Below the pieces are notes generated by a model. That model was not told the origin of the DNA. It made no database searches and saw only the letters and a program-made list of their open reading frames with translations. The position numbers and the translations under genes were made by a program. From Trinickia soli (lineage in GTDB: Bacteria; Pseudomonadota; Gammaproteobacteria; Burkholderiales; Burkholderiaceae), in assembly GCF_002879855.1 (NCBI RefSeq), contig NZ_PNYB01000012.1, forward strand, positions 62,001 to 126,000: a DNA stretch of 64,000 nucleotides, read 5' to 3'. Below are positions 9,944-18,457 of the stretch, piece by piece; position 1 is the stretch's first letter; each line of letters starts with the position of its first letter.

Positions 9944-9974
9944 GGGCGGACTGTGATCACTGCGCAATCCGCCC
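9944..9974 (+). terminator. Hairpin downstream of ppnP
   Basis: Inverted repeat GGGCGGA and TCCGCCC with a 17-nt spacer that itself contains the palindrome GTGATCAC. There is no T-run, so it may act in a Rho-dependent way or as a 3' stabiliser. Confidence 0.4.
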
Positions 9975-10066
9975 GCATCCAAAACGCGCTTTATCATTTT
10001 TTGCAAATTGAAAGGCTGCTGCGCAGGCGATGCAGAATATATGAAAAACGCACGCTCGCTACTGAC

Positions 10067-10078
10067 GTGAATATTCAC
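10067..10078. promoter_or_regulatory. 12-bp perfect palindrome upstream of amidase
   Basis: GTGAATATTCAC is perfectly self-complementary and lies about 150 bp upstream of the amidase start in an AT-rich segment. This is typical of a dimeric regulator operator, but no regulator is assigned. Confidence 0.35.
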
Positions 10079-10229
10079 TAGAATGCCTGGCGGTCACGCG
10101 GCCTTGGTAAGGCATATCGAGAAGTAAAGATGCGCCTACCCGGTATTTATCGAGGAAGCCAAGCGTGACCTTAAATCTCAGATCGCGCTGACCAAAACAG
10201 CGCTTCCCCATTCGCGCTCAATTCATACG

Positions 10230-11021
10230 ATGTCGAGAACTCTCGTTTCCCGCTTTGCTTTGTTCGCTGTGGGTCTGTTCAGCGTCGCGACGTGCCATGC
10301 GGCGTGGGTCATCGTGGATGCGGGGCATACGCAGGCCCATCCCGGTGCGACGGGTGCGAGCGGCCGTGTCGAGCACCTCTATAACCTCGACCTCAGCAAA
10401 GCCGTTGCCGACGATCTGAAAGCGGACGGCGACCGCGTGACGCGCACCGGCGCAAATGACGTTGAGATAGCGTTGGCCGATCGTCCCAACGCCGTGCCCA
10501 ATGCAGACTTCTTTATTTCGATCCATCACGATTCGATGCAGCAGGCGTGGATCGACTCGGGACGCAACAAAGCGCTCAAAGGCTATGCGATCTTCGTCTC
10601 CGAACTCAATCCGCACTACGAGCGAAGCCTCGCTTGCGCGAAAGCGATAGGTGAGCGCTTGCAGGCGGCCGGAGAAACGCCGTCGCTTTACCATGCGACG
10701 CCGATCAAAGGAGAAGACCGTCCGCTGATCGATCGACGCCTCGGGATTCACAGATTCGACGATCTGGTCGTGCTGAAAACGGCTCGCATGCCGGCGGTTT
10801 TGGTGGAAGCGGGCGTTATCGTCAATCCCGACGAGGAACGAAGATTGGCGCAACCGGCCACGATCGACAGACTGGCCGATGCCATCTCCAAAGGCGTCAT
10901 GGATTGCCACCCGTGTTGCGCCGTGAACATGACGCAACAACGCCTCGCATTCCTCCAGGAGCGTGAGCGCGAGCGCGAGTGCAACAGCACGGGCTGCGCC
11001 AACGACAAGCTCGGCCAGTAA
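10230..11021 (+). CDS. Secreted N-acetylmuramoyl-L-alanine amidase (Amidase_3)
   Basis: A 263-residue zinc amidase that should cleave the bond between MurNAc and the stem peptide in periplasmic peptidoglycan. A signal peptide ends around CHA-A near residue 25. The Amidase_3 zinc and catalytic residues are visible: the histidine of DAGHTQ, the glutamate in GRVEHLYN, the histidine of SIHHDS and the catalytic glutamate in VLVEAGVI. The protein is compact, with no AMIN or SPOR domain. The Arg/Glu-rich C-terminal tail (about residues 235-263) looks disordered. It appears to stand alone. Confidence 0.88.
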   Translation: MSRTLVSRFALFAVGLFSVATCHAAWVIVDAGHTQAHPGATGASGRVEHLYNLDLSKAVADDLKADGDRVTRTGANDVEIALADRPNAVPNADFFISIHHDSMQQAWIDSGRNKALKGYAIFVSELNPHYERSLACAKAIGERLQAAGETPSLYHATPIKGEDRPLIDRRLGIHRFDDLVVLKTARMPAVLVEAGVIVNPDEERRLAQPATIDRLADAISKGVMDCHPCCAVNMTQQRLAFLQERERERECNSTGCANDKLGQ

Positions 11022-11214
11022 TCAAGCCGTCACGGAAAGCCTTCCTCACGCGCGGCCATTTGTTCAGGGTGGCCGCCGCTTTCTGCTTTTCTGCTTTTCT
11101 GCTTGCCGCTTCCGATCTCCCATGCGATGCCCCGCATACCATCGCATCGCCCCAGGCGTATCATTCAGTCGTCGTTGACCCCATTGAATCGGTTCTTACG
11201 AACGAGGCGAATCG

Positions 11215-12525
11215 ATGCTTGCCAGCAACGGGCAGCGGCCCAGCGTATTTCGCGGTCTTCTTGATCGATTTAGAGAGCATCCCCTGGCGCGGGTCGGGCC
11301 AGGACTAATCACCGGCGTCGCCGACGACGACCCGAGCGGCATCGCCACCTATTCGCAGGCGGGCGCGCAATTCGGCTTCGGCATGCTTTGGACCATGCCG
11401 CTTGCGTTTCCATTGATGGCAGCCGTCCAATTGATGTGCGCCACGCTCGGCAGGGTGACGGGCAAAGGGCTCGCTGCCAACATCAAAAGTGCATTTCCGC
11501 CGGTCGTGCTTTACTGCGTCGTATTCCTGCTACTCGTCGCCAATACGCTGAACATTGCGGCCGACGTTGCCGCAATGGGCGAATGTGCGGAGCTCGTAAC
11601 GGGCATCGATCGCCACCTGATGACGGCGATCTTCGTCTTCGCGACGCTGTTGTTGCAAATCTTCGTGCCGTACCACCGCTATGTGGTTTTCCTGAAGTGG
11701 CTGACGCTCGTGCTGTTTGCCTACGCCGCCGTTTTATTTACCGTGCATGTGCCCTGGGGGCAGGTGGCATTGCGCACGGTGTGGCCGCGTTTTACCTTCA
11801 ATGCGCAGGCGGCGGCCGTCGTGGTGGGCGTCTTCGGTACGACGATCAGTCCGTATCTGTTTTTCTGGCAGGCTTCGGAGGAAGTCGAAGACATGCAGGC
11901 GAAGCAGAACGGCCTGCCGCTCGTGCGAGATTCATCCGCGGCGCCTTCGGAATTGCGGCGTATTCGCTGGGATACATGGAGCGGCATGCTCTATTCGGAT
12001 CTGACGGCCTGGTTCATCATGCTCGCCACGGCCGTTACGCTTCACGCCTCGGGTGTCACGAGCATCGATACGGCTGCGCAGGCCGCGAGTGCGCTGCGGC
12101 CGGTCGCGGGTGAGTTTGCGTATCTGCTCTTTTCCGTGGGTATTCTCGGCGTCGGCATGATCGGCGTGCCGGTGTTGGCGGGCTCGGGCGCGTATGCGCT
12201 TTCCGAAGCGATGAATTGGAAGGAGGGCCTCGAGCGAAAGGTACCGGACGCTGCAGGCTTCTACGGCATTATCGCCGTCAGCGTGTTGCTTGCACTCGTG
12301 CTGCAGTATTCGCCGATCAGCCCGATGAAGGCGCTCTTCGCGAGCGCCGTCATTAACGGCGTGGTGGCCGTACCGCTGATCGTCGTCATCATCGTGCTGG
12401 TGTCCAAACGTTCCGTCATGGGGCCGTACACGGCGAGCCGCCCGGTGCGCGTGCTCGGATGGATCGCGACCGTGGTCATGGCAGCCGCCGCGCTCGCGAT
12501 GTTCATACGGGCGCTCTGGCAATAG
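11215..12525 (+). CDS. Nramp-family divalent metal transporter with atypical metal-site motifs
   Basis: A 436-residue integral membrane protein with about 11 hydrophobic segments and the Nramp/SLC11 layout. In TM1 the canonical DPGN is replaced by DDDPSGIATYSQ. In TM6 the canonical MPH motif is replaced by TTISPYLFFWQASEEVEDM. The methionine and histidine that select transition metals are therefore absent. This pattern is expected of Nramp-related proteins that carry other ions or an unknown substrate, rather than MntH. A loop after TM6 (about residues 225-250) is charged. The downstream permease gene is convergent, with only about 8 bp between the stops. Confidence 0.82.
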   Translation: MLASNGQRPSVFRGLLDRFREHPLARVGPGLITGVADDDPSGIATYSQAGAQFGFGMLWTMPLAFPLMAAVQLMCATLGRVTGKGLAANIKSAFPPVVLYCVVFLLLVANTLNIAADVAAMGECAELVTGIDRHLMTAIFVFATLLLQIFVPYHRYVVFLKWLTLVLFAYAAVLFTVHVPWGQVALRTVWPRFTFNAQAAAVVVGVFGTTISPYLFFWQASEEVEDMQAKQNGLPLVRDSSAAPSELRRIRWDTWSGMLYSDLTAWFIMLATAVTLHASGVTSIDTAAQAASALRPVAGEFAYLLFSVGILGVGMIGVPVLAGSGAYALSEAMNWKEGLERKVPDAAGFYGIIAVSVLLALVLQYSPISPMKALFASAVINGVVAVPLIVVIIVLVSKRSVMGPYTASRPVRVLGWIATVVMAAAALAMFIRALWQ

Positions 12526-12532
12526 CGATCGC

Positions 12533-13591
12533 TTACAGCCCGATCGCCATCGCTATCAATCCCGCAACGATGCCTCCGGCAACGACGCCCGCACACGTCA
12601 GTGCGAGCGTTCGCGGAGAAAACGAGCGGCCGAGCATGGCGACCGAAGGCACGCTGACGGGCGGCAGCGTCAGCAACAATGCGGCGGCGGGAGCCGTTGC
12701 CATGCCGAGCGCGAGCATGGCCTGAATGATCGGCACTTCGCCCGCGGTCGGAATGACGAACAGCGCGCCCGCAAGGGCAAAGGCGACGACCCAGGCCAGA
12801 CTCGCGTCGATACCGGGACCGATGTGAGGAAAGAGCCATGCGCGGGCGGCGCCCATCAACAAGACGAGAACGATGTATTCGGGTACGAGACGCACGGTCA
12901 TGCGCGCGAGGATTTTCAGCCAGCGAACGAACATGACGCCGGTTTCTCCGTTCGTCGACATCTCTTCCATGGCGCTTTGTGCGGCAACCGCTTCCCGATC
13001 CGTGGCAGCGCGGTCCACCAGGTAGCCGATGCCGAGCACCATCGCAACACCGAGTGCAAGCCGCAGCCCCATCCATTGCCAGCCGAGCACGAAGCCGATG
13101 AAGACGAGCGTGGCGGGATTCAACAGCGTATTGCCGAGCCAGAACGCGATCGCCGCACCGGGCGTGGCCCGACAAGCGCGCAGTCCCGCGACGACGGGCG
13201 CTGCGCAGCAGGTACACATCATGCCGGGTAACGACATGACGGCGCCCGTGACGACGCTGCCGAAGCCGGTCTGGCCCAACGCACGCGCGATCCATCGGGC
13301 CGGGATCAGCGCCTGTACGGCAGAACCGAGCAGCAGACCGAGGACCATCGCTTGCCAGATCGCTTTTCCGTAGGCGATGGCGTAACTGAGCGCCGCTTGC
13401 CATGAGGCGGCGGGCGGAGCCGATGCCGTGCCCATCAAGATCGAATTACCGATGGCGTGATGGCTGGCGGCGACGAACGCGCGGTTGTAGTACGGGAACC
13501 ACTTGACGTAAAACAGCCCGCATACGGCGATCGTGAGCAGGAGGGCTGGGCCGATCAGGGGGCTGCGGTTTTTGACGGCTATCGTTTTCAT
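12533..13591 (-). CDS. Permease of the UPF0718/DUF318 (ArsP/YraQ-like) family
   Basis: A 352-residue inner-membrane protein with about nine hydrophobic segments in two homologous-looking halves. A cysteine cluster occurs in the first half (SLPGMMCTCCAAPVVAGLR, about residues 120-138), a position conserved in this permease family and linked to soft metal or organoarsenical export in ArsP. The second half has the counterpart IPTAGEVPIIQAMLALG. The substrate cannot be named. A central loop (about 185-220) is polar. It is convergent with the Nramp-like gene. Confidence 0.78.
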   Translation of the reverse strand: MKTIAVKNRSPLIGPALLLTIAVCGLFYVKWFPYYNRAFVAASHHAIGNSILMGTASAPPAASWQAALSYAIAYGKAIWQAMVLGLLLGSAVQALIPARWIARALGQTGFGSVVTGAVMSLPGMMCTCCAAPVVAGLRACRATPGAAIAFWLGNTLLNPATLVFIGFVLGWQWMGLRLALGVAMVLGIGYLVDRAATDREAVAAQSAMEEMSTNGETGVMFVRWLKILARMTVRLVPEYIVLVLLMGAARAWLFPHIGPGIDASLAWVVAFALAGALFVIPTAGEVPIIQAMLALGMATAPAAALLLTLPPVSVPSVAMLGRSFSPRTLALTCAGVVAGGIVAGLIAMAIGL

Positions 13592-13702
13592 CGGCGTGAC
13601 GGGACGTAATGGGAGGCAATAAAGGTGGGATCATACCTTCACTATGCCGTCCGGTTGAAGTTGCGTCCGTTGCCGCCGCCTCACCGCCAGCTGCCTTCTC
13701 CT

Positions 13703-14533
13703 TCAAAACCGATACGACACCGCCAGAAACGTAATGATCGGATCGGCGTTCAGCTTCGCCTTGCTGACCGCAAGCAGGGTCCCATCCGCGGCTTTGATGT
13801 CGGTCTCGGCATATGTTTTCAACGGTGCGTAAGACACCGACGCATTGAGTTGCCAGTGCTTCGTGAGCGAATAGGCTGCGCCGACATTGAAAATCGGCGT
13901 CCATGACGAAGACGACTTCGCCGACACGCTGGTCGGTCCCGGCTTGCCGGCCCCCGCCGCGAGCACGCTGCCGAGATTGTCGTTGATCGATTGCGAAAAA
14001 TTCGGATTCAGTTCAAACGAATTGAACCACGTGTAAGTCACGCCGATTCCGATGAAAGGGCGAAACCGCGCTTCGGCTTTGCCGAAGAAATATTGCAGCA
14101 TCGCGCCGGCCGTCCACTGCCTTACCTTACCGACGATCGGATTCTTCGACGGTGCGCTCAGGTTTTCCTGCCCGAGCGCACCGGCTGGCCCCGGTGGTTG
14201 GATCACGCCATAGCCGTTGATATGGAATTGCGGCGGTACACCGCCGAGTGCCGTCAACGCGATGTGGTCGGTCAGAAAATGTGTGAACGTGAGCCCCATC
14301 GTATTGGAATGGCTGACGCCCAATCCCGTGCCGGCCGACGTGAATGCCGGCGGCAGCCCGAGCGGCCCGTTGATCGCCATGGGCGCGACGTGTGTGGTGA
14401 GCGGATCGCTCGTGTACTGCGGCGCAATGTGATACCAGCCCAATGAAACGACATTGTCGCCGGCCTGCTGCGCATAGATCCCCGTCGAGACGCATGCCGC
14501 CAAAAGCGGTACGACTACCTTCCTGATCCCCAT
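13703..14533 (-). CDS. OmpW-family outer membrane protein
   Basis: 276 residues with an N-terminal signal peptide (cleavage near YAQ-Q, residue 22) and a C-terminal phenylalanine after an amphipathic strand (FLAVSYRF), as in beta-barrel proteins. OmpW features include the LGWYHIAP strand, FLTDHIALTALGGVPP and FRPFIGIGVTYTWF. It should form an 8-stranded barrel passing small hydrophobic compounds. It has long, Pro/Gly-rich loops (about residues 105-130 and 185-205). It is downstream of, and on the same strand as, the DUF2957 and PraB-like genes. Confidence 0.88.
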   Translation of the reverse strand: MGIRKVVVPLLAACVSTGIYAQQAGDNVVSLGWYHIAPQYTSDPLTTHVAPMAINGPLGLPPAFTSAGTGLGVSHSNTMGLTFTHFLTDHIALTALGGVPPQFHINGYGVIQPPGPAGALGQENLSAPSKNPIVGKVRQWTAGAMLQYFFGKAEARFRPFIGIGVTYTWFNSFELNPNFSQSINDNLGSVLAAGAGKPGPTSVSAKSSSSWTPIFNVGAAYSLTKHWQLNASVSYAPLKTYAETDIKAADGTLLAVSKAKLNADPIITFLAVSYRF

Positions 14534-14566
14534 GTTGTGTTTCCTCGGCTCTTTTTTTCGTAAGGA

Positions 14567-15826
14567 CTACTGAACGAATGCGCTGACGGCGAAGTACGGG
14601 GCGCCCGGATCTGTCGTATCGAGGTAACCGATCATCCCGCCCGAGAAAATCATCTTGCCCGGCGATGTAGCGGCGGATGCCGTCCGCTTCTTCGTTGCGA
14701 TCAACCCGGCCAACGTCTGTCTGTAATCGAGGTCGAGCGCCGTCGCGAGTGCGGCTTGAGACGCGTTGAATGGATCGAGCATGGTCGCCTGTGAATTGAT
14801 GAGTGCCGTCGTGCGATAAGCGAAATTGCTGTCGACGCCGACGTACTCACCGTTCAGCGAATTCGCCGCGACGGCGGATTGAGGCGCGAGCATTGCGATG
14901 CCCGATTCGTCGTCGGCCAGCGGCGTTTTCGGCGGCGAGCCAGGCGGCGAGACGATCGACGGGTCTGCTGCGCCCACGCGAATGAGGATCGGCACGAGTT
15001 GGCTGCGCAGTTTGCCGACGATCAGAATGCCCCGTGCTTGTGGGCCTTGCACGGCCTGCGTAGCTGCAATCTGCCCCGTGAAGTGATGGGTCTCGAATGT
15101 CGCCGAATCGGCGCGCGTGACGAAGTTCGTGCCCGATTGCCGACATTGCCCGGCATAGAGCCCGCTGTTGTCGCACTCGGTGAAGCTGCCGTCGGCGTTG
15201 ATCGTGAATGCGGCATCGACGGCGACGGGCACGAAATTTTGCGAAGGCGCCTTGTGGTAGCCGAGCATCGAATAGGTGCCAGCGATTTCGGAGAGATTGG
15301 TCGACGTTTGCGAGAAGGCGATGAAGGGGTAGTAGGGGAACGTCGTATCCGGCACCACACCGACGCCCCCAACGCCCGCGAAGGCGATCTGCGCGCCGGG
15401 GATCGTCCCGCCGAGCACGCCTTCGCCAAGGAATACTCTGGCAGGACGTGCAGGATCGAGACTCGCCTTGTCGAGGCGAAACGCGCATTGATTGAGCTTC
15501 GTCGTCGGCAATAGCGTTTCCTGCGTCAACGTACCGGACACGACGTTGTTCGGCGCCGATGCGCGTGTCGGCAGGACGGTGCCTTTCGTCACGGGCACGG
15601 GCGAGGCGAGATACGTGATTTGGTAGGTCATCGCCTTCGTATCAAGCTGCACCTGCACGAGTTCGCCCGAGCCGGCGCCGCCTGTGAAGACCGTGTCGTA
15701 ACCGATCGCCTGCGGACATAGCCGCGCCTCCACGGGAGCTGGCGCATCCCCGCCGCTGCTGCTGCCGCCGCAAGCGGAGAGAACGATGGCGGCCAGTGCT
15801 GTCGAGAGCAGACTTCGGAAGATCAT
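14567..15826 (-). CDS. DUF2957 lipoprotein (copy 2)
   Basis: A 419-residue predicted lipoprotein. The N-terminus has a signal sequence and lipobox LSAC at about residues 16-19, followed by a Gly/Ser-rich linker. The body resembles the lipoprotein encoded at 16506-18107: both share a YDTVFTGGAGSGE-like start, a TIPG segment, a FPYYPFIAFS/FDYYPFIAFS string, a GTYSMLGYH/GHYNELGIH segment, a RGILIVGKL/HGILIAGDL segment and a terminal F-T-x-x-AFVQ. The function is unknown; the architecture suggests a secreted or outer-membrane-anchored protein. A tandem hairpin upstream separates it from the PraB-like gene. Confidence 0.82.
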   Translation of the reverse strand: MIFRSLLSTALAAIVLSACGGSSSGGDAPAPVEARLCPQAIGYDTVFTGGAGSGELVQVQLDTKAMTYQITYLASPVPVTKGTVLPTRASAPNNVVSGTLTQETLLPTTKLNQCAFRLDKASLDPARPARVFLGEGVLGGTIPGAQIAFAGVGGVGVVPDTTFPYYPFIAFSQTSTNLSEIAGTYSMLGYHKAPSQNFVPVAVDAAFTINADGSFTECDNSGLYAGQCRQSGTNFVTRADSATFETHHFTGQIAATQAVQGPQARGILIVGKLRSQLVPILIRVGAADPSIVSPPGSPPKTPLADDESGIAMLAPQSAVAANSLNGEYVGVDSNFAYRTTALINSQATMLDPFNASQAALATALDLDYRQTLAGLIATKKRTASAATSPGKMIFSGGMIGYLDTTDPGAPYFAVSAFVQ

Positions 15827-15862
15827 AAGGAGTCCAAAATAAATAGTTCAAAACGAAACCGC

Positions 15863-15918
15863 CGCGCCCGCTCCTCGCGAGGCGGGCGCGCTCGACGCCG
15901 CGGCCGGGCGGCCGCGGC
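15863..15918 (-). terminator. Two tandem GC-rich hairpins after the PraB-like gene
   Basis: Reading in the minus direction, a perfect 9-bp stem with a GCCC loop (15897-15918) is followed by a second 9-bp stem (15863-15871 with 15882-15890). A T-rich run then follows in the leader of the next gene. This looks like a strong double terminator for the PraB-like transcript. Confidence 0.65.
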
Positions 15919-15929
15919 CGACACTTCAG

Positions 15930-16421
15930 TTATCCGTCAACGTTCAGGACCGGCGTAGTCGTCAGCGTGCCCGAGACCGAGCAGCCGCCGGAAAGAGGCT
16001 GATTCGAAAGGCCTATCGTCGTTTCCTTTTGCTTCGTGTTTTGTGCGATGGTTGCGTTGATCGCAGTCGATTCGCACTGGCCTCCGATCACGGGGATCGC
16101 GACATCGACGCCAACGTTGTTGAGCGTGAGATTGGACGCATTCGTCACGTGTCCCGTCCAAGGAAGATTCGTCGCGGTAACCAACGAACACAGGTTGGCC
16201 CCCGTGAAAACGGCCGACGAGATCGAGATTTCCCCTGTGCCGCTGATCGTGCCGACGAGGCGCGCCTGGCAGCCGATCGCGTTGCCCGACTTCGTCAGCG
16301 CGGTGGCGCCGCTCAAACTGATCGGGCCAGCGGGAGTAACCGTCACGGCAAAAGCGGGGGCTGACGCCGCAACGAACCATGCGAATGCCGCACCGATAGG
16401 GACGAGCTTGAAACTCTTCAT
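15930..16421 (-). CDS. PraB-like secreted protein (alkane-oxidation activator family)
   Basis: 163 residues with a clear signal peptide (hydrophobic core then APAFA-V, cleavage near residue 25). The mature protein is Ser/Thr/Gly/Asn-rich and beta-prone, with four cysteines (in IGCQAR, NLCSLV, GQCEST and GGCSVS) that could form two disulfides. Length and composition fit the PraB family, secreted proteins linked to alkane utilisation and biofilm matrix in Pseudomonas. I recall such proteins next to DUF2957 lipoproteins in Burkholderia, but cannot verify this here. It is flanked by two DUF2957 genes on the same strand. Confidence 0.55.
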   Translation of the reverse strand: MKSFKLVPIGAAFAWFVAASAPAFAVTVTPAGPISLSGATALTKSGNAIGCQARLVGTISGTGEISISSAVFTGANLCSLVTATNLPWTGHVTNASNLTLNNVGVDVAIPVIGGQCESTAINATIAQNTKQKETTIGLSNQPLSGGCSVSGTLTTTPVLNVDG

Positions 16422-16459
16422 ATAGAGAACCTCTCATCGAGTTGATGGCAGGAAGGGAC

Positions 16460-16486
16460 GGCGGCCCATTGGCGCTGCCGGCCGCC
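16460..16486 (-). terminator. Hairpin between DUF2957 copy 1 and PraB-like gene
   Basis: A perfect 7-bp inverted repeat, GGCGGCC and GGCCGCC, with a 13-nt spacer lies in the 84-bp gap. There is no T-run; it may attenuate read-through or stabilise the upstream mRNA. Confidence 0.4.
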
Positions 16487-16505
16487 TCTTGAAGCGTTAC
16501 CGCAG

Positions 16506-18107
16506 CTACTGTACGAACGCGCCAATCGTGAAGAACGGATTGGGCCGGCCCGCGCCATTCATCAGCATGGCGTACACGGAACCGACCTTGATCAGGTAGC
16601 CGGTGTCGCCCGCTTGGAAAATGGAGGCGGCGCCGGAGGTGAAGGGGTTGAGCGCGGTGACCTTGACGAGTCCCGGCTGTGTTTGCGTGAAATCGAGCGA
16701 AAAATTCGTCGCGGCGGTCGATGTGAAGGGATCGAGGAAAGCAGCGCTCGCGCCTTCGAAGAGGGTCGACGTGTAGTTGACGCCCGCATGCGTGGTCGTC
16801 GTATCGTCAAGGCAGGCGCCTTCGAAGATCGGGGGCGATGCCGAAGTGGCCGCATAGGCGCTGACGAGGCCGCAGGCCGTGACGCTGTTGGCGCCGATGA
16901 ACGCGCCTGCCAATGACCATGAGTCGAGCTTGTGCGCGGGCGCGAGTAGCGAGATGCCGAGTTGATCGTCGACTGAGGAATCGGATAGCCCGGTGCCCGA
17001 ATGCGCATATCCGACACGGATGACGACCGGCACGACTTGTCCGTTCAAATCGCCCGCAATCAGAATGCCGTGCGCCCGGTTGCCGGCGAATGCCGATTGC
17101 AGTTGGCCGGCGCCCGCGTCGGGATAGACGTTGCCCAGGCCCAGATCGAGATTGGCCGCGCTCGTGAAGACATGGTCGGGCGAGCCGTCCGCGTTCATAC
17201 GTGGGACCCAGTTTGCGCCCGTCGTCGGGCACGATGTGTACGTTTGCCCGCTGTCGGGCGTGCATGAGCCGTCGGCGTTGATCGTCTCTGTCAACTGGAT
17301 GCCGTCGACCTGCCATCCGAGCGGGATGCCCACCGGGTTGGCGGCGGTCGTTTGAAAGTTGCCGCCCGACGGCGTGAAGTGAATGCCGAGTTCGTTGTAG
17401 TGTCCGGCCACCTTCGAGAAGTCGGTCACGGTGTGGCTGAAGGCGATGAACGGGTAGTAGTCGAACGTCTTGCGCGGCACGACGGCGACCTGGACGCCGG
17501 GCGCGAGCGAAATACCGTCGAATTGCACGGTCGAGCCGGGGATGCCGCCCCCGACAATGCCGTTGCCGACGAACAGCATCGGCGGATCGTTCGGATTGAT
17601 TACCACCTTGTAGCTGCCGTCGGCGGTTTGGCCGTTTTTCAGCACGAACGCGCAACGGTTCTGCTCGGCGGTGGGCAGTTTGAGCGGTGTCGTGGCCGCG
17701 CCTTGTGCGTTCGCAACCTGATAACGATCGGCCGTGTCGAAGTCGCCGACGATCGTGAAGCCGGCGCGCGTGCCGTTGACTTGCCCCGCCGAAGTCGGCA
17801 CCTCCGATTCGACGAATGTCATTTGATACTGCTTCTTGGACGTATCGAACCTGACCTTGATGTATTCGCCGCTGCCGGAGCCGCCGGTGAAAGTCGTGCC
17901 GTAGTCGAGCGAGGCAGGGCACAAGGCGGCCGCCGTGGACGGCGCCGTGGTCGCGCCGGATCGCGAGCACGTGTTGCTCGTGCAAGGCGTGCTGGCGATC
18001 GGCGCCGGATCGTCAGATCCCCCGCCGCCGCAGCCGCTCGAGAGCAGTGCGACGGAGAGCATCGCGGCCGACGCTGCAATAACCGATTGAATGCGCGCGA
18101 TCGGCAT
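16506..18107 (-). CDS. DUF2957 lipoprotein (copy 1)
   Basis: A 533-residue predicted lipoprotein with signal sequence and lipobox LSSGC at about residues 22-26, followed by a poly-Gly/Ser linker. Two extra cysteines follow (CTSNTCSRSG). The body is collinear with the smaller lipoprotein at 14567 but has longer insertions, notably near residues 245-320 (GWQVDGIQLTETINADGS) and 400-450. It shares the FDYYPFIAFSHT and HGILIAGDLNGQVVPVVIR strings and the terminal FFTIGAFVQ. The function is unknown. It is first in a minus-strand run that continues to PraB-like, DUF2957 copy 2 and OmpW genes. Confidence 0.82.
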   Translation of the reverse strand: MPIARIQSVIAASAAMLSVALLSSGCGGGGSDDPAPIASTPCTSNTCSRSGATTAPSTAAALCPASLDYGTTFTGGSGSGEYIKVRFDTSKKQYQMTFVESEVPTSAGQVNGTRAGFTIVGDFDTADRYQVANAQGAATTPLKLPTAEQNRCAFVLKNGQTADGSYKVVINPNDPPMLFVGNGIVGGGIPGSTVQFDGISLAPGVQVAVVPRKTFDYYPFIAFSHTVTDFSKVAGHYNELGIHFTPSGGNFQTTAANPVGIPLGWQVDGIQLTETINADGSCTPDSGQTYTSCPTTGANWVPRMNADGSPDHVFTSAANLDLGLGNVYPDAGAGQLQSAFAGNRAHGILIAGDLNGQVVPVVIRVGYAHSGTGLSDSSVDDQLGISLLAPAHKLDSWSLAGAFIGANSVTACGLVSAYAATSASPPIFEGACLDDTTTTHAGVNYTSTLFEGASAAFLDPFTSTAATNFSLDFTQTQPGLVKVTALNPFTSGAASIFQAGDTGYLIKVGSVYAMLMNGAGRPNPFFTIGAFVQ

Positions 18108-18457
18108 TTTTGTCTCCTCGTGAATTCGTTTGGATTGACTGGTATTGGCCTCTCAAATCGCTTACCGGAGGCTGCGGGCGTTACCCTAAGGGCGGCGCGC
18201 GACCGGTGTAAATAGAGACGCGTATCCAAACGGGCTTTTATTTTTTGCCCAATGTTTACGAGGGAATGTGCGATCGTTTAAAACATCACAGGGACGGATG
18301 CTTTACATGAAATTAATGCTATTCGGGTCAATTAAATTGAGATGCCGATTTGTGCGTTTTTTGTTGGAATCTACGGGGTCCTCCCTCGATTCATTCACAT
18401 GAACAGTCTCACGTGTTCTTGCTGAGAAAGATAAAACGGCGGTTGCGTTTGATCGAT
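18108..18457. other. AT-rich intergenic region upstream of the DUF2957 locus
   Basis: About 350 bp, noticeably richer in A/T than its neighbours, with T-runs near 18237-18247 and 18358-18364. It should contain the promoter of the DUF2957 copy 1 gene. I see no supported gene; a 66-codon minus-strand frame has no recognisable content. Confidence 0.6.

Larger units (their letters stand above)
9873..10229. other. Intergenic region between ppnP and the amidase
   Basis: A 357-bp stretch with no convincing gene. It holds the hairpin at 9944-9974, an AT-rich segment around 9990-10060, and a 12-bp perfect palindrome at 10067-10078. The promoter of the downstream amidase probably lies in the AT-rich part. 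Confidence 0.6.

Noticed and set aside
12261-13403. 380-codon minus-strand frame overlapping the UPF0718 permease
   Set aside because: It is an Arg-rich frame in another phase of a clear membrane protein gene.
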